Assembly: GCA_964404595.1 (NCBI GenBank)
Contig: CAYOKQ010000007.1
Location: 1 to 40,787 of the forward strand
Direction: 5' to 3'
DNA length: 40,787 nt
From: CAYJXA01 sp964404595
GTDB lineage: Archaea; Nanobdellota; Nanobdellia; Woesearchaeales; GW2011-AR9
The translations under genes were made by a program, and so were the position numbers. The notes under the pieces are model-generated. The model was not told where the DNA came from and did no database searches. It worked only from the letters and a program-made list of their open reading frames with translations. Positions 9,301-16,703 of the stretch are shown piece by piece; within the stretch, counting starts at the first letter, position 1, and each line of letters starts with the position of its first letter.

Positions 9301-12109
9301 GAATGGAGGTTTAGGTTTAATTGTTATCAATAAGAATAATGTAAGTATTCATAACCTTGGAATTCACGGATTTTCAGTAGGCCTATATATAGATAATTCT
9401 AATAATTCTAATATTACTCAGCTAACCATTACCAATAATGATTATGCGGTTATTATTAATAATTCTTATAGCAATTCATTGCAAAACAGTGTATTAGGCA
9501 ATAGTACATTTTCCCGCGTTTTGGCTCTTAGTAACAGGAATCTTAATAATTCATTAGTTAACATTTCAACAGACTTTAATAACATTTCAATAAGTGGTTC
9601 GATGACATTATATAAAAGGTGGTACAGCTATGTGAATATTTCTTTAAATACAACGGCAAATCCGGATGACTTTGATTTAATTTATTCTCCTATAGCCGGA
9701 GCGCTTATCTCAAGCTATTTTAATAGTTCCGGAGTATTAGATTCTTCTGTTTTCTCGAGTGATGTTGGTCTAGGAATTCTGGAATTAACGGAGCAAACAA
9801 TTAATAGCAGCGGTATAACAACATTTACTCCGCATAATATTAGTGTGATTTATACCTATGTTGGATCTAATTTTTCCAATTCTACAGTTATCAATGTAAG
9901 CTTGAGTAATAATACTTTTGTAAATCTTAGTGTTGGGTTAAATTGTACTTCTCCTTTTACAACCAACAGTATTACCACCAATACCAATTATTGCCCTGGT
10001 ACTTACGGCATAGCAGTAACTATAGATAATGATGGCGTTTCCTTGAATTGTGCAGAAACAGTGCTAAAACCAAACGCTGATGTTCTTACTATTTCAGGTA
10101 GACAAAATATTGTTATTGATAGTTGTGCGTTTGATGGGAATGAAGGTGCAGCTGTTTATGGAATAACAGTTGATAGTTCTTCGCAAAATATTACCCTTAA
10201 AAATTTGAAACTAAATGGCTATTTTGAAAAGAATTCTATATTCTGCGATAGTTCTAATTTAATTAAGATTATTAATACAACATTTAGTATTACAAATGGG
10301 GATGAAAGCATTCTGTTAGAAGAATGCAATAATAGTAATATTTCATTAAATTATTTAGGTGGTGAAAATTCTGGAGTAAAGTTATTGGGTTCAAATAACA
10401 ATACTTTTATAAATAATACTTTCACTGGAGAAGGAACTGGGGTGTATATTGATGCTTCTTCTGCTAGTAATAGCTTCTTTTATAATGTATTTACTGATTT
10501 ATCAGAAAATTATCAGTATTATGCAACAAATCTTAATTATTTTAATACTACGGTGTCTTCTAATACACGAGGTAATGAATATTCCGATTATTGCGACAAG
10601 GGTGTTGACTTAAACAGCGATGGCTATGCAGATAATTTTACTTCATTAACTAATAGAGATTGGCCATATAATAAAACTGTTGCTGGCAGCAAAATAGTTG
10701 AGGCAGATGTTTCTCTCGTTGACAATGGTCCCCGCATTATTTCTTGCCCTCCCTCGCAAGTCTTCCTCGGCTCTTCCGATTCAGGAGGCAGTTCTAGTCC
10801 AGCAGCTGCTGCCTCTTCCGCTCCAGCACCAGCCCCCGCACCTTCAGATACAGGAACTAGCCGCACCCCCTTACCACCTCCCCCACCACCAGAAGAATCC
10901 TACTCTGCCTCAGAAGCTCAAGAATTCCTCGAGCGACAAGTCACCACTCAAGATCTACATGAAAAAGTAATCAAAGTGACTGTCATCCTCGAAAATACCG
11001 GAACAAAAAAGATGTTATTATTCCCTGAACTATTACAGCAATCAGATGATCCTTTCTATATCGTGACACGAAAAACCTTGGGGACAGAAGGCTCTTTATT
11101 CAGTAAAATATCTTCGTTATCCTACTCTCCTGATCCGGTGGCCGGCAGGTTATTAAAAGCAACCATCATCAATCCGGAACAAGTTATCTTAAATCCCGGG
11201 GAAAAGATCGAGAAAGTCCTTGAGATCGAAGAAGGACTCATTCCCCGGCAATTAAAGATCCAATTTACAACTTTAGGCGAAACTGTTTTTGAAGAAGAAG
11301 TACAAGTGCAAAAGAAAGCGTTTTCAGGCACTGCCATCGATATAGATACGCAAAATACGTATCTGGATATTTATGCGGTTATCGTGCCTGAAGAGTTAAC
11401 CAAAGAATTAGAAGAATATTATGCCGGATCTCCTTCTGGCGCAGCTATCGCGCAAACGGAAAAAGACCTAAATGATAGTACAATAAAAGATGCCGAAAAG
11501 GAGAGCCAGAATGAGAAAGCTCCAAAAGACATTCAAAAATTAAATAAAGATATCCAAAACTCTGCAAAAGTAGAAGATAAGGCAAATGGAAAGGATACGG
11601 CGCCAACTGATAATAGTAAAACCATTCCACCTGCAACTATCAAATCGGCAATTACCGAGGAACTTGAGAATACGCCCAAAAAAATACCCGTAGGAAAACC
11701 GCAAAAAAGGAATTTTGTGGGCTTTGCACAGCAAGTATTACAGCAATTCACTCCTTCTGAACGCAAACTCTATCAATTAGAATTAGGTTTATATGAACCT
11801 GGTTCTTCAGAGGCTTTTTTTACTGACCTATACGGCCCTTATGACCTGAAGGAAAACCAGACTTTCATCTTCGCTCAGCAATTGAAATATAATCCAAAGG
11901 TGTATGCGGGCAATTATGATCTAAAGACGAAGATCTATCGTGGCCAAAAACTGTTAGTTGAAAATAAATTTGAGGTTAATTTAGGTGAAGCACAACCAGG
12001 GATGCTCTGGCCTTGGGTTAGCGGGCAGATAGTATTGATAGCATTAGGAACGTTTGCATATATGCATATCAAGAAGCATCGGCAAAGATTGAGAAAGGCG
12101 ATGGAGTAA
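6314..12109 (+). CDS. Giant cell-surface right-handed beta-helix protein (1931 aa)
   Basis: An N-terminal membrane segment (residues about 7-28) is followed by GSITGAAV, a motif typical just after the anchor of DPANN surface proteins. Residues about 90-1460 are parallel beta-helix (PbH1/NosD-like) repeats with recurring NNSNITQLTITNN, SNNNTFINNTF and YIDNSNN type turns, in at least three blocks each introduced by a Cys-containing segment (CGDVNQSITLVSNITASNTC; WCGALTTNVTLTENV; LNCTSPFTTNSI). NxS/T sequons are extremely frequent, consistent with a glycosylated surface protein. A Ser/Ala/Pro linker (about 1476-1515) leads to a C-terminal region with charged coiled-coil character and a final membrane segment (about 1897-1917) with a basic tail (KKHRQRLRK). 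TATA-like ATATTTATAAATAG at 6276-6289 fits a leaderless start. A degenerate copy of its 3' end lies at 12190-12243. Confidence 0.9.
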   Translation: MNQKKGGVLLFVALVIVFLSLGFFVSFMREGSITGAAVNILPVTDTLINGSIEIVNNGSKDFQNDNLADTSELFPSNEVNTRISNVGILAAANASRCGDVNQSITLVSNITASNTCFIINSSNIVLDGAGFSVIGSGSGFGVGFNLSGLSNVTVQNIRFNNFSIGLNISNSQQVLLKNITIHTTINNQSTFYGIFAYNVTPLSIDNLSITITSNLSFGMYIISSDFVNISNSTIALSSINGNTSSYAIQGIAILYSNLSKLYNNNITITPNATASIATPSVGINMTNVAQSNVSFNSILLYNSSEGITIGGTLSSLNNVHANNITLRLGGSPTGAGIRIMSIPLGSFLISNTISVASSSDGVEVAGNGSYIEENFIKSNSGATFVGFRLVDAAANNTFLNNYAIGGREAMVDDTENGSINYLIFNNSFGEIRWINDSRGFLDNLDVKLLNFGSPVVAQPNGRISITNGTLSIDIQSLKNTSIPNPLVNSSVNVTLRSLSLSALRGIQYIPVYAGNYSEITSRGTSCNGTICGIINFNSVSGVLQINATELGSFAPTDNPWCGALTTNVTLTENVSSPGGSCFTVRGDNIQLDCAGYTIQGRGEISRAAIQRERVVSESGLSSIINNVPTIFTVKNCRISGFERGIVSSLYRWNSTGTLGLDAGVTNLNITWNLTDNIIFNTTIGLDVVNEVNILHVSNNTIYNTTLPIRFIANSVDGVVEIINNYIHHNSEGLDLVGDPLIFKANNLSHNKEGIKISSRSTFRDNYYVNNTKAMFIFSNSNISREQFINNTYAIFGDITTSSQTGSFFINSTFSGNQWDIYANTSLSSSNPHLNITLVNATSVNYSKIKIGNHARVHFKWFVDVNITDQDLVPVNGSRIRAFNSLGKVDANNGTTNEDGFARIELLEKYISGDTFYYLTPFKVEASKNNYTHNKTSLNLLNQTHAFINLSINYIICGSSISANLDLGNNYNCNQNAFTAETEDIVINGNNYNITGQNGGLGLIVINKNNVSIHNLGIHGFSVGLYIDNSNNSNITQLTITNNDYAVIINNSYSNSLQNSVLGNSTFSRVLALSNRNLNNSLVNISTDFNNISISGSMTLYKRWYSYVNISLNTTANPDDFDLIYSPIAGALISSYFNSSGVLDSSVFSSDVGLGILELTEQTINSSGITTFTPHNISVIYTYVGSNFSNSTVINVSLSNNTFVNLSVGLNCTSPFTTNSITTNTNYCPGTYGIAVTIDNDGVSLNCAETVLKPNADVLTISGRQNIVIDSCAFDGNEGAAVYGITVDSSSQNITLKNLKLNGYFEKNSIFCDSSNLIKIINTTFSITNGDESILLEECNNSNISLNYLGGENSGVKLLGSNNNTFINNTFTGEGTGVYIDASSASNSFFYNVFTDLSENYQYYATNLNYFNTTVSSNTRGNEYSDYCDKGVDLNSDGYADNFTSLTNRDWPYNKTVAGSKIVEADVSLVDNGPRIISCPPSQVFLGSSDSGGSSSPAAAASSAPAPAPAPSDTGTSRTPLPPPPPPEESYSASEAQEFLERQVTTQDLHEKVIKVTVILENTGTKKMLLFPELLQQSDDPFYIVTRKTLGTEGSLFSKISSLSYSPDPVAGRLLKATIINPEQVILNPGEKIEKVLEIEEGLIPRQLKIQFTTLGETVFEEEVQVQKKAFSGTAIDIDTQNTYLDIYAVIVPEELTKELEEYYAGSPSGAAIAQTEKDLNDSTIKDAEKESQNEKAPKDIQKLNKDIQNSAKVEDKANGKDTAPTDNSKTIPPATIKSAITEELENTPKKIPVGKPQKRNFVGFAQQVLQQFTPSERKLYQLELGLYEPGSSEAFFTDLYGPYDLKENQTFIFAQQLKYNPKVYAGNYDLKTKIYRGQKLLVENKFEVNLGEAQPGMLWPWVSGQIVLIALGTFAYMHIKKHRQRLRKAME

Positions 12110-12189
12110 TAAAGTGTTTCTTAAGGGAAACATAAGAGAGTTGATGCCAGTGGCAGCTAGAACAAGTTTGTGCTCATTGCTCTGAGGGC

Positions 12190-12243
12190 CTTGGTATATA
12201 TGCATTATAAAGAAGCATCGGTTAAAACTTGAAACAATGAAAG
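12190..12243 (+). pseudogene. Remnant duplicate of the 3' end of the beta-helix protein gene
   Basis: One frame here encodes KKHRLKLETMK, matching KKHRQRLRKAM, the very C-terminus of the protein ending at 12109. At DNA level, AAGAAGCATCGG and the preceding TATATATGCAT stretch are shared. The copy has lost everything upstream and its stop. It ends exactly where the MITE-like element begins, so a second copy of the gene, or of its end, was probably decayed and then hit by the element. Confidence 0.6.
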
Positions 12244-12545
12244 GGCACTATCCGTTTTGTGAGTGATATTGCAAAAATCACCACCGCCACTAGGCGAGCA
12301 AGTAACTGCTTCTGCTTGCACATAGTTAATGTCCGATTTCCATACAAGATGACATCTGGAAATCGGACTTGCTCGCGGCGTGGTGATTTTTGAGCACGAG
12401 CAAGCCGTTCAGCTCGTCTTTTTCTCGTTGTAAAGAGATTGAGAGAAAAAGCAACTTAATCTTTGTCTTACGAGTAGATTAGCTCGCCTCACATCTTGGC
12501 TTTGCTCGTGCTCTACGCAATATCACTCACCTTTGGGATAGTGCC
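12244..12545. mobile_element. 302-bp MITE-like non-autonomous element with TIRs and nested fold-backs
   Basis: The ends are inverted repeats of about 29 bp: 12244-12272 (GGCACTATCC...) and 12517-12545 (...GGATAGTGCC). ATGAAAG flanks it at 12237-12243 and 12547-12553 (one extra G on the right), which looks like a 7-8 bp target-site duplication. Inside are two successive fold-backs. The first pairs 12272-12284 with 12380-12392 (CAAAAATCACCAC) and GCGAGCAAG with CTTGCTCGC, enclosing a 12-bp stem (12331-12342 with 12357-12368). The second pairs GAGCACGAGCAA near 12392 with TTGCTCGTGCTC near 12502-12513, enclosing a 9-bp stem (12418-12426 with 12443-12451). No ORF of note is present, so a transposase must act in trans. 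The IS family cannot be named. Positions 1-66 are the end of a related copy. Confidence 0.8.
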
Positions 12546-12599
12546 GATGAAAGAATAGCTTTATATAGTACCTATATAATATTATGTGTTAGCTATACA

Positions 12600-13220
12600 A
12601 TGCATCTACAAACCGAAAACAGGATTATCGGACACTTGCTTAAAACACCTTTTGAAGCAAAAAATTTACATCAAATAGCCGCCGAAATAAAAGCATCCTA
12701 TATCACCGTTCATACTTCGGCACCTATTTTAGTAAAACATAAAGTTATCAAGATACATAAGCAAGGAAAAGCTCATCTAACATCCATCGATTTTGACCAT
12801 GCCCCTTTGGAAAGGCTTACCTCTGCCATGCTTTCAGAAAAAGAAAATTACTGTAAAAGAAATCCTGCTTTTACACTTCTGGTGAGGAATATAGAAGAAA
12901 ATATGGCAGATCTATTTTACATACTTGTTTTATTTGGCAGTTATGCTCGAGGGGATCAAAAAAAAAAATCTGATGTTGATTTGTTATTCATTATTCCCAC
13001 TTCTGAAAATGAGCAGGAATACCAAGAGAAAATAAATAAAATTTTAAAATTGCATACCCTCCCCATAGATTTTAAGATAGCTACTCTACAGGATTTTAAG
13101 GAAATGCTCGACGAAAGATACACTGTTGGCAGAAGCATTTTACAGCAGAGTATCATTCTTTTCGGTATAGATCAATATTATGCAATGGTGAAATCGTATG
13201 TTAGATCCAAAGGATATTGA
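12600..13220 (+). CDS. HTH + MNT-type nucleotidyltransferase (HEPN/MNT module)
   Basis: The 206-aa protein has an N-terminal winged-helix-like part (residues 1-65, KNLHQIAAEIKASYITVHTS) and a Pol-beta-superfamily minimal nucleotidyltransferase domain with the hallmark LFGSYARGD...SDVDLLF: G113-S114 and the metal-binding D125/D127. In HEPN/MNT toxin-antitoxin systems the MNT protein inactivates the HEPN RNase by nucleotidylation. Here the expected HEPN partner downstream is only a 36-aa stub starting inside this gene's 3' end, so the MNT is probably an orphan. Overlapping TATA-like boxes (12561-12580, CTATATAATA) precede the start without a ribosome binding site. The MITE-like element ends 55 nt upstream. 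Confidence 0.85.
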   Translation: MHLQTENRIIGHLLKTPFEAKNLHQIAAEIKASYITVHTSAPILVKHKVIKIHKQGKAHLTSIDFDHAPLERLTSAMLSEKENYCKRNPAFTLLVRNIEENMADLFYILVLFGSYARGDQKKKSDVDLLFIIPTSENEQEYQEKINKILKLHTLPIDFKIATLQDFKEMLDERYTVGRSILQQSIILFGIDQYYAMVKSYVRSKGY

Positions 13221-13308
13221 AGAAGCGAAAAATGTATTTAAAGACTGGGACCTGAATAGAAAGTGGCATCGGCAAAAACTCAGGCAAAGGATAGACGAAA
13301 CTTTATAA
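13198..13308 (+). pseudogene. Truncated HEPN-toxin gene stub
   Basis: A 36-aa frame opens at ATG 13198, overlapping the MNT gene by 23 nt, and stops at 13306-13308. It begins MLDPKDIEEAKNVFKDW, which resembles the usual N-terminus of HEPN proteins encoded directly after MNT genes, but nothing of the RX4-6H RNase core follows. The next sequence is the promoter of another gene (CTTTATAAACC at 13301-13311 doubles as TATA box). This looks like the 5' end of a deleted toxin. It could instead be a genuine micro-protein; only the resemblance of the first 16 residues supports the HEPN reading. Confidence 0.5.
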
Positions 13309-13346
13309 ACCCTAAGAAAATATCTAATCAAAAAAGAGCTGATACT

Positions 13347-13571
13347 ATGGTACTTGTCTTTGGTATTGATATTCCCCTGATTCAGATAATCATAGTCTTT
13401 TTCATACTTAGTTTCCTCATCCTTCTGGAGATCATTATCGTTATGCTTCTGTTGACAAAAGTTCTGGAAAAAGCCAAAAACAGAGACGAGTTGCAAAAGA
13501 AAATGCTTGAGGCTTTATTAGAAATCAAAAAAGCGGAGATTGAAGAATTGGATAAGATAAAGAGGAAATAA
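13347..13571 (+). CDS. Small single-pass membrane protein with C-terminal coiled coil (74 aa)
   Basis: From ATG 13347 the product starts MVLVFGIDIPLIQIIIVFFI, a membrane segment of about 30 hydrophobic residues, followed by a charged helix (KNRDELQKKMLEALLEIKK) ending in KIKRK. I know of no named family, though short proteins of this plan occur widely in DPANN archaea. The upstream in-frame ATG at 13263 is less likely because TATA-like CTTTATAAACC (13301-13311) lies about 40 nt before ATG 13347. The basic coiled coil would face the cytoplasm and could tether a partner; this is inference. Confidence 0.65.
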   Translation: MVLVFGIDIPLIQIIIVFFILSFLILLEIIIVMLLLTKVLEKAKNRDELQKKMLEALLEIKKAEIEELDKIKRK

Positions 13572-13684
13572 AACCACAACTTCTTTTATTCAACAAAAGA
13601 CCGTAGAAAGCTATATAGCAGAAAATAATTCTTTCTCTCTAGAATATTCGTTCTAAAAAATAGAAAAAGATAAAAAGAAAGAAT

Positions 13685-14422
13685 TTACTTCTTACCGCCT
13701 TTAGCTGCGCCAGGCTCTTCTGCCTTCTTCTCTGGAGGCACGTTCTCATCCACGATCTTAAGCGGTATCCCTGCTTCCAGCATGGCATTTCGAATCTTCT
13801 TCTTCTCCTGGCCTTCCATCTCTTTCATGATCTGCTTAGCCTTAGCTTCGAATTCAACGCGTCGCTTCTCGATTTCTTCCTGTAAGCGTTGTTTTTCTTC
13901 TGCAAGGTGTTTCTTCTCTTCTTCGGTAAGCTCAGTTTTACCAGATTTTATCTCAGCATCAAACCGGCCTGCTTCAATTGCTCGCAGTGCATCACGTGCA
14001 GGCATGCCTTCTACTAAAATACCCATAGAATTGCAGGTGCCGACGATCTCTTTCATCTTTCTTTTTAAATCGTTGCCCAAAAGGTCATCTTCTTTGATTT
14101 TCGCAATCTTAATGATTTGTTCGATAACCAGATCAGCAACTTTATCGGTGAGGGGGTTGCTCGCTCCTTTTTCAATACCCGCTTCTTTTTTGATCAAAGC
14201 GGCAGCAGGAGGTGTGCCGACCTCAATAGAAAATTCCTTCGAAACTGTATCCACGAGAACTTTAATAGGCACTTGCATCCCTTTCAAGTCAGCAGTTTTT
14301 TTGTTGATTTCAGCTATTACTTGTCCAATATTAACTCCCGTTGGTCCCAGTGCTGGTCCAAGCGGAGGAGCTGCGGTCGCTTTCCCGCCTTCCACTAATG
14401 TTTCAACAGTTTGCTTTGCCAT
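13685..14422 (-). CDS. rpl11: Large-subunit ribosomal protein uL11 (L11) with C-terminal extension
   Basis: The first about 140 residues are a clear archaeal uL11: GGKATAAPPLGPALGPTGVN, IGQVIAEINKKTADLKG and VGTPPAAALIKKEAG. These correspond to the N-terminal domain at the GTPase centre and the 23S-rRNA-binding C-terminal domain ending near GTCNSMGILVEG. Residues about 160-245 are an additional charged coiled-coil (EEEKKHLAEEKQRLQEEIEK) with a Lys/Ala/Gly tail, longer than the usual 140-170 aa. The gene stands alone; uL1, uL10 and bL12 are not next to it, unlike the common archaeal L11-L1-L10-L12 arrangement. The 44 nt before the start contain two hairpins (separate entry). A long ORF antisense to it is a shadow. 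Confidence 0.97.
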   Translation of the reverse strand: MAKQTVETLVEGGKATAAPPLGPALGPTGVNIGQVIAEINKKTADLKGMQVPIKVLVDTVSKEFSIEVGTPPAAALIKKEAGIEKGASNPLTDKVADLVIEQIIKIAKIKEDDLLGNDLKRKMKEIVGTCNSMGILVEGMPARDALRAIEAGRFDAEIKSGKTELTEEEKKHLAEEKQRLQEEIEKRRVEFEAKAKQIMKEMEGQEKKKIRNAMLEAGIPLKIVDENVPPEKKAEEPGAAKGGKK

Positions 14423-14466
14423 AAACTTTGAGAAAGTTTAATCAAACGGCGGGCATAAAGCCCACC
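14423..14466 (-). promoter_or_regulatory. Two hairpins in the uL11 mRNA leader
   Basis: Immediately before the start codon (on the minus strand) is a perfect 7-bp inverted repeat with a 3-nt loop, AAACTTT-CTC-AAAGTTT, at 14423-14439. Nine nt further upstream is GGTGGGC-TTTAT-GCCCGCC (14448-14466), 7 bp with one G-U pair. The start-adjacent hairpin would hide the initiation region. Ribosomal-protein leaders are commonly autoregulated, so translational control is plausible but unproven; the ligand is unknown. Confidence 0.5.
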
Positions 14467-14625
14467 ACGACTAACTTTCATCCTCCGATGATTTTATATT
14501 TTGAAGCTGGATGCGTAACTTTATCATAAAATAAGGGTTTATTTATATAGTTTGTGCGAAATATTTATAAGCGAGTTCAACCACGGGATAAAAAAAGGAG
14601 GAATAGGAATATTTTTTAGAAAGAA

Positions 14626-15186
14626 ATGGACCGTGTTTTAGAAGATCAACTTGTTATTGGAAATAGGATTCCGCGTGATTTTTTCGTGGCGAAAGGAAAA
14701 GGGGAAAGTGATCTTGCTTTCCATGCAGGTTCCTACCACTTAGCCTTAAAAGCGGCAGGAATCGAATGTTATAATCATCTGGCGTATTCTTCCATTCTTC
14801 CGGCAATTGCGCGAGAAGTAAAAAAACCAAGCCATTATATTCATGGATCTGTAGCTGAGAGCATTGAAGCACGTGCTGATGCGCCACAAGGCGAACGGGC
14901 AACTGCCGGCATTGTGTACGGCTGGCTTATCGATAGAACCACGGAAAAGAAATATGGCGGATTAGTGTGCGAATATCATGGGAATGAAACACTTCAGGTG
15001 GCAGAACAATCTTTGCAGGCTAGTTTACAAGAGTTGTATAAGAATGGCTTTGAGGAGCAATATTCATTAAATAAGATTAAATTTATCGGGGAAAGTTTTA
15101 CTCCCAAAAAAAAATGCGGGACTGCGCTCGTGTCATTAGTATTTGTCAATTATGTTTTCCCTATTTTAGGAGAGAAAAAGATTTAA
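14626..15186 (+). CDS. pdaD: Pyruvoyl-dependent arginine decarboxylase
   Basis: The 186-aa product matches the archaeal PvlArgDC family: VIGNRIPRDFFVAKGKGESD, FHAGSYHLALKAAGIECYN, and AYSSILP, where the pro-enzyme is cleaved between Ser55 and Ser56 to make the pyruvoyl cofactor. HGSVAESIEARADA and GERATAGIVYG follow. It converts arginine to agmatine plus CO2 in the cytosol, feeding polyamine synthesis and, in archaea, agmatidine modification of tRNA-Ile. ATG 14626 is the only good start, since TAG precedes it in frame. TATA-like AAATATTTATAAGC lies about 60 nt upstream and a purine-rich AAAGGAGG sits about 25 nt upstream, unusually far for a ribosome binding site. It is divergent from uL11; an AdoMet decarboxylase-like gene lies 3.3 kb away. 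Confidence 0.93.
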   Translation: MDRVLEDQLVIGNRIPRDFFVAKGKGESDLAFHAGSYHLALKAAGIECYNHLAYSSILPAIAREVKKPSHYIHGSVAESIEARADAPQGERATAGIVYGWLIDRTTEKKYGGLVCEYHGNETLQVAEQSLQASLQELYKNGFEEQYSLNKIKFIGESFTPKKKCGTALVSLVFVNYVFPILGEKKI

Positions 15187-15224
15187 AGAAACATTTATGT
15201 ACTTTCCAATTTTCCTATTTCCCC

Positions 15225-16703
15225 ATGCCTAAAGCACTTCTCCTCATCCTTGATGGCTGGGGATGCAGAGATCAAAAAGAGAGAAATGCGATCAAGCTAG
15301 CAAAAATTCCGATTCTCGACACCTTATGGAAGCGATGGCCGCATACTACGCTCAACGCATCAGGCCAGGCAGTTGGACTTCCTTTTGGTTTCATCGGTAA
15401 TTCTGAAGTTGGGCATTTGACTTTGGGTGCGGGAAGAATCATGAAGTCGGATCTGATAAGGATAAACAAAGCGATCAAAAATAAATCATTTTTTCAGAAT
15501 AAGGCGCTTTTGGAAGCAGTCCACCATTGTAAACGACATAAACGAGCTTTACATCTGATGGGATTGCTCAGTGATGCCGGGGTGCATTCACATATTGATC
15601 ACGTATTTGCTTTGCTGCGATTGGCAAAAATATATGGGCTTTCTGAGGTCTATATCCATATTTTTCTCGATGGAAGAGATACATCTCCAAAATCAGCACA
15701 AAAATACATTGAAAAATTGCTGCGCGAAACAAAAAGGCTCGGCGTGGGAACCATTGCCACCATGATGGGCCGTTATTATGCGATGGATCGTGACAATCGC
15801 TGGAACAGGGAGCATAAAGCCTATGACTGCATGGTCAATTGTGTTGGCAGAAAAATAAATGATCCTTTGAAAGCATTGGAGTTTGCCTATGCGCAGGGGG
15901 AGACGGATGAGTTTGTCAAGCCCACCATTGTCACCAATAAATGCGTGGTGAAAGAGCATGATTCAGTTATATTTTTTAATTTTCGTTCTGATAGAGCTCG
16001 GGAATTAACCCGTGCTTTCGTTTTAGGAAAGTTCAACCAATTTACAAGAAAAAAAATTATTGATTTGAAATTTGTCAGTTTGACCCAATATGATTCATTG
16101 CTGCAAATTCCTGTTGCTTTTCCGCCAATAGCGCTGCGCAATACACTTGGCGAAGCTATTGCAGAAGAAGGGTTAACCCAGATGCGTATTGCCGAAACGG
16201 AAAAATGGGCACACGTGACCTATTTCTTTAACGGCTTATGTGAATGTATTTTTGGTCGCGAGAAGAGAATCCATGTGAAGAGTAGATTAGTGACGACATA
16301 CGATAAAACACCGCAGATGAAAGTGAAAGAGATTACTGATGATTTGCTTAAAAATAAAGAGAAAGCTGATTTTTTTGTGGTAAATTTTGCCAATGCCGAC
16401 ATGGTGGGGCATAGCGGAAATATAGCGAAGACAGTAACAGCAGTGGAAGCGATAGACAGGCAAATTGGAAGAATAGCGCATGAATTTCCCGGCGTGATTT
16501 TCATTACCGCAGATCACGGGAATTGTGAAAATATGACTGGGAAATGGCAGACAAGCCATACCTTGAATAAAGTGCCATTGATTGCAGTAAATGCAAAAGG
16601 AAAGCTAAAATCGGGAGGGCTGGCGGATGTAGCGCCTACAATACTTAAAGTAATGGGGATTTGGAAACCTAAAGAGATGAAGGGGAAGAGTCTGCTACAA
16701 TGA
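15225..16703 (+). CDS. gpmI: 2,3-bisphosphoglycerate-independent phosphoglycerate mutase
   Basis: From ATG 15225 the protein is 492 aa and starts KALLLILDGWG, the canonical N-terminus with metal ligand D10. S60 in IGNSEVGHLTLGAGR is the phosphoserine nucleophile. HIFLDGRDTSP, MMGRYYAMDRDNRW, NADMVGHSGN and ITADHGNCENM are further family signatures. It interconverts 3- and 2-phosphoglycerate with Mn2+ in glycolysis and gluconeogenesis. This is the bacterial-type GpmI rather than the ApgM type found in many archaea. The frame is open 37 codons further upstream, but that part overlaps the decarboxylase gene and is not homologous. The next gene starts inside its stop codon (ATGA overlap). Confidence 0.95.
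   Translation: MPKALLLILDGWGCRDQKERNAIKLAKIPILDTLWKRWPHTTLNASGQAVGLPFGFIGNSEVGHLTLGAGRIMKSDLIRINKAIKNKSFFQNKALLEAVHHCKRHKRALHLMGLLSDAGVHSHIDHVFALLRLAKIYGLSEVYIHIFLDGRDTSPKSAQKYIEKLLRETKRLGVGTIATMMGRYYAMDRDNRWNREHKAYDCMVNCVGRKINDPLKALEFAYAQGETDEFVKPTIVTNKCVVKEHDSVIFFNFRSDRARELTRAFVLGKFNQFTRKKIIDLKFVSLTQYDSLLQIPVAFPPIALRNTLGEAIAEEGLTQMRIAETEKWAHVTYFFNGLCECIFGREKRIHVKSRLVTTYDKTPQMKVKEITDDLLKNKEKADFFVVNFANADMVGHSGNIAKTVTAVEAIDRQIGRIAHEFPGVIFITADHGNCENMTGKWQTSHTLNKVPLIAVNAKGKLKSGGLADVAPTILKVMGIWKPKEMKGKSLLQ

Noticed and set aside
10624..10970. ORFs on both strands over the Pro/Ala linker of the giant surface protein
   Set aside because: They are composition artefacts of the linker codons (CCA/GCA and their complements) and have no start signals.
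13640..13655. TAGAA-TTCTA hairpin as terminator between convergent genes
   Set aside because: Only 5 bp of stem and followed by A rather than T on the plus strand.
13782..14441. Long plus-strand ORF (219 aa) opposite the uL11 gene
   Set aside because: uL11 is unmistakable on the minus strand. The antisense product is Ser/Ile/Phe-rich as expected for the reverse of a Lys/Glu/Ala-rich coding region.
15114..15224. Extended N-terminus for phosphoglycerate mutase
   Set aside because: It overlaps the arginine decarboxylase gene and does not resemble the family, which begins KALLLILDGWG.
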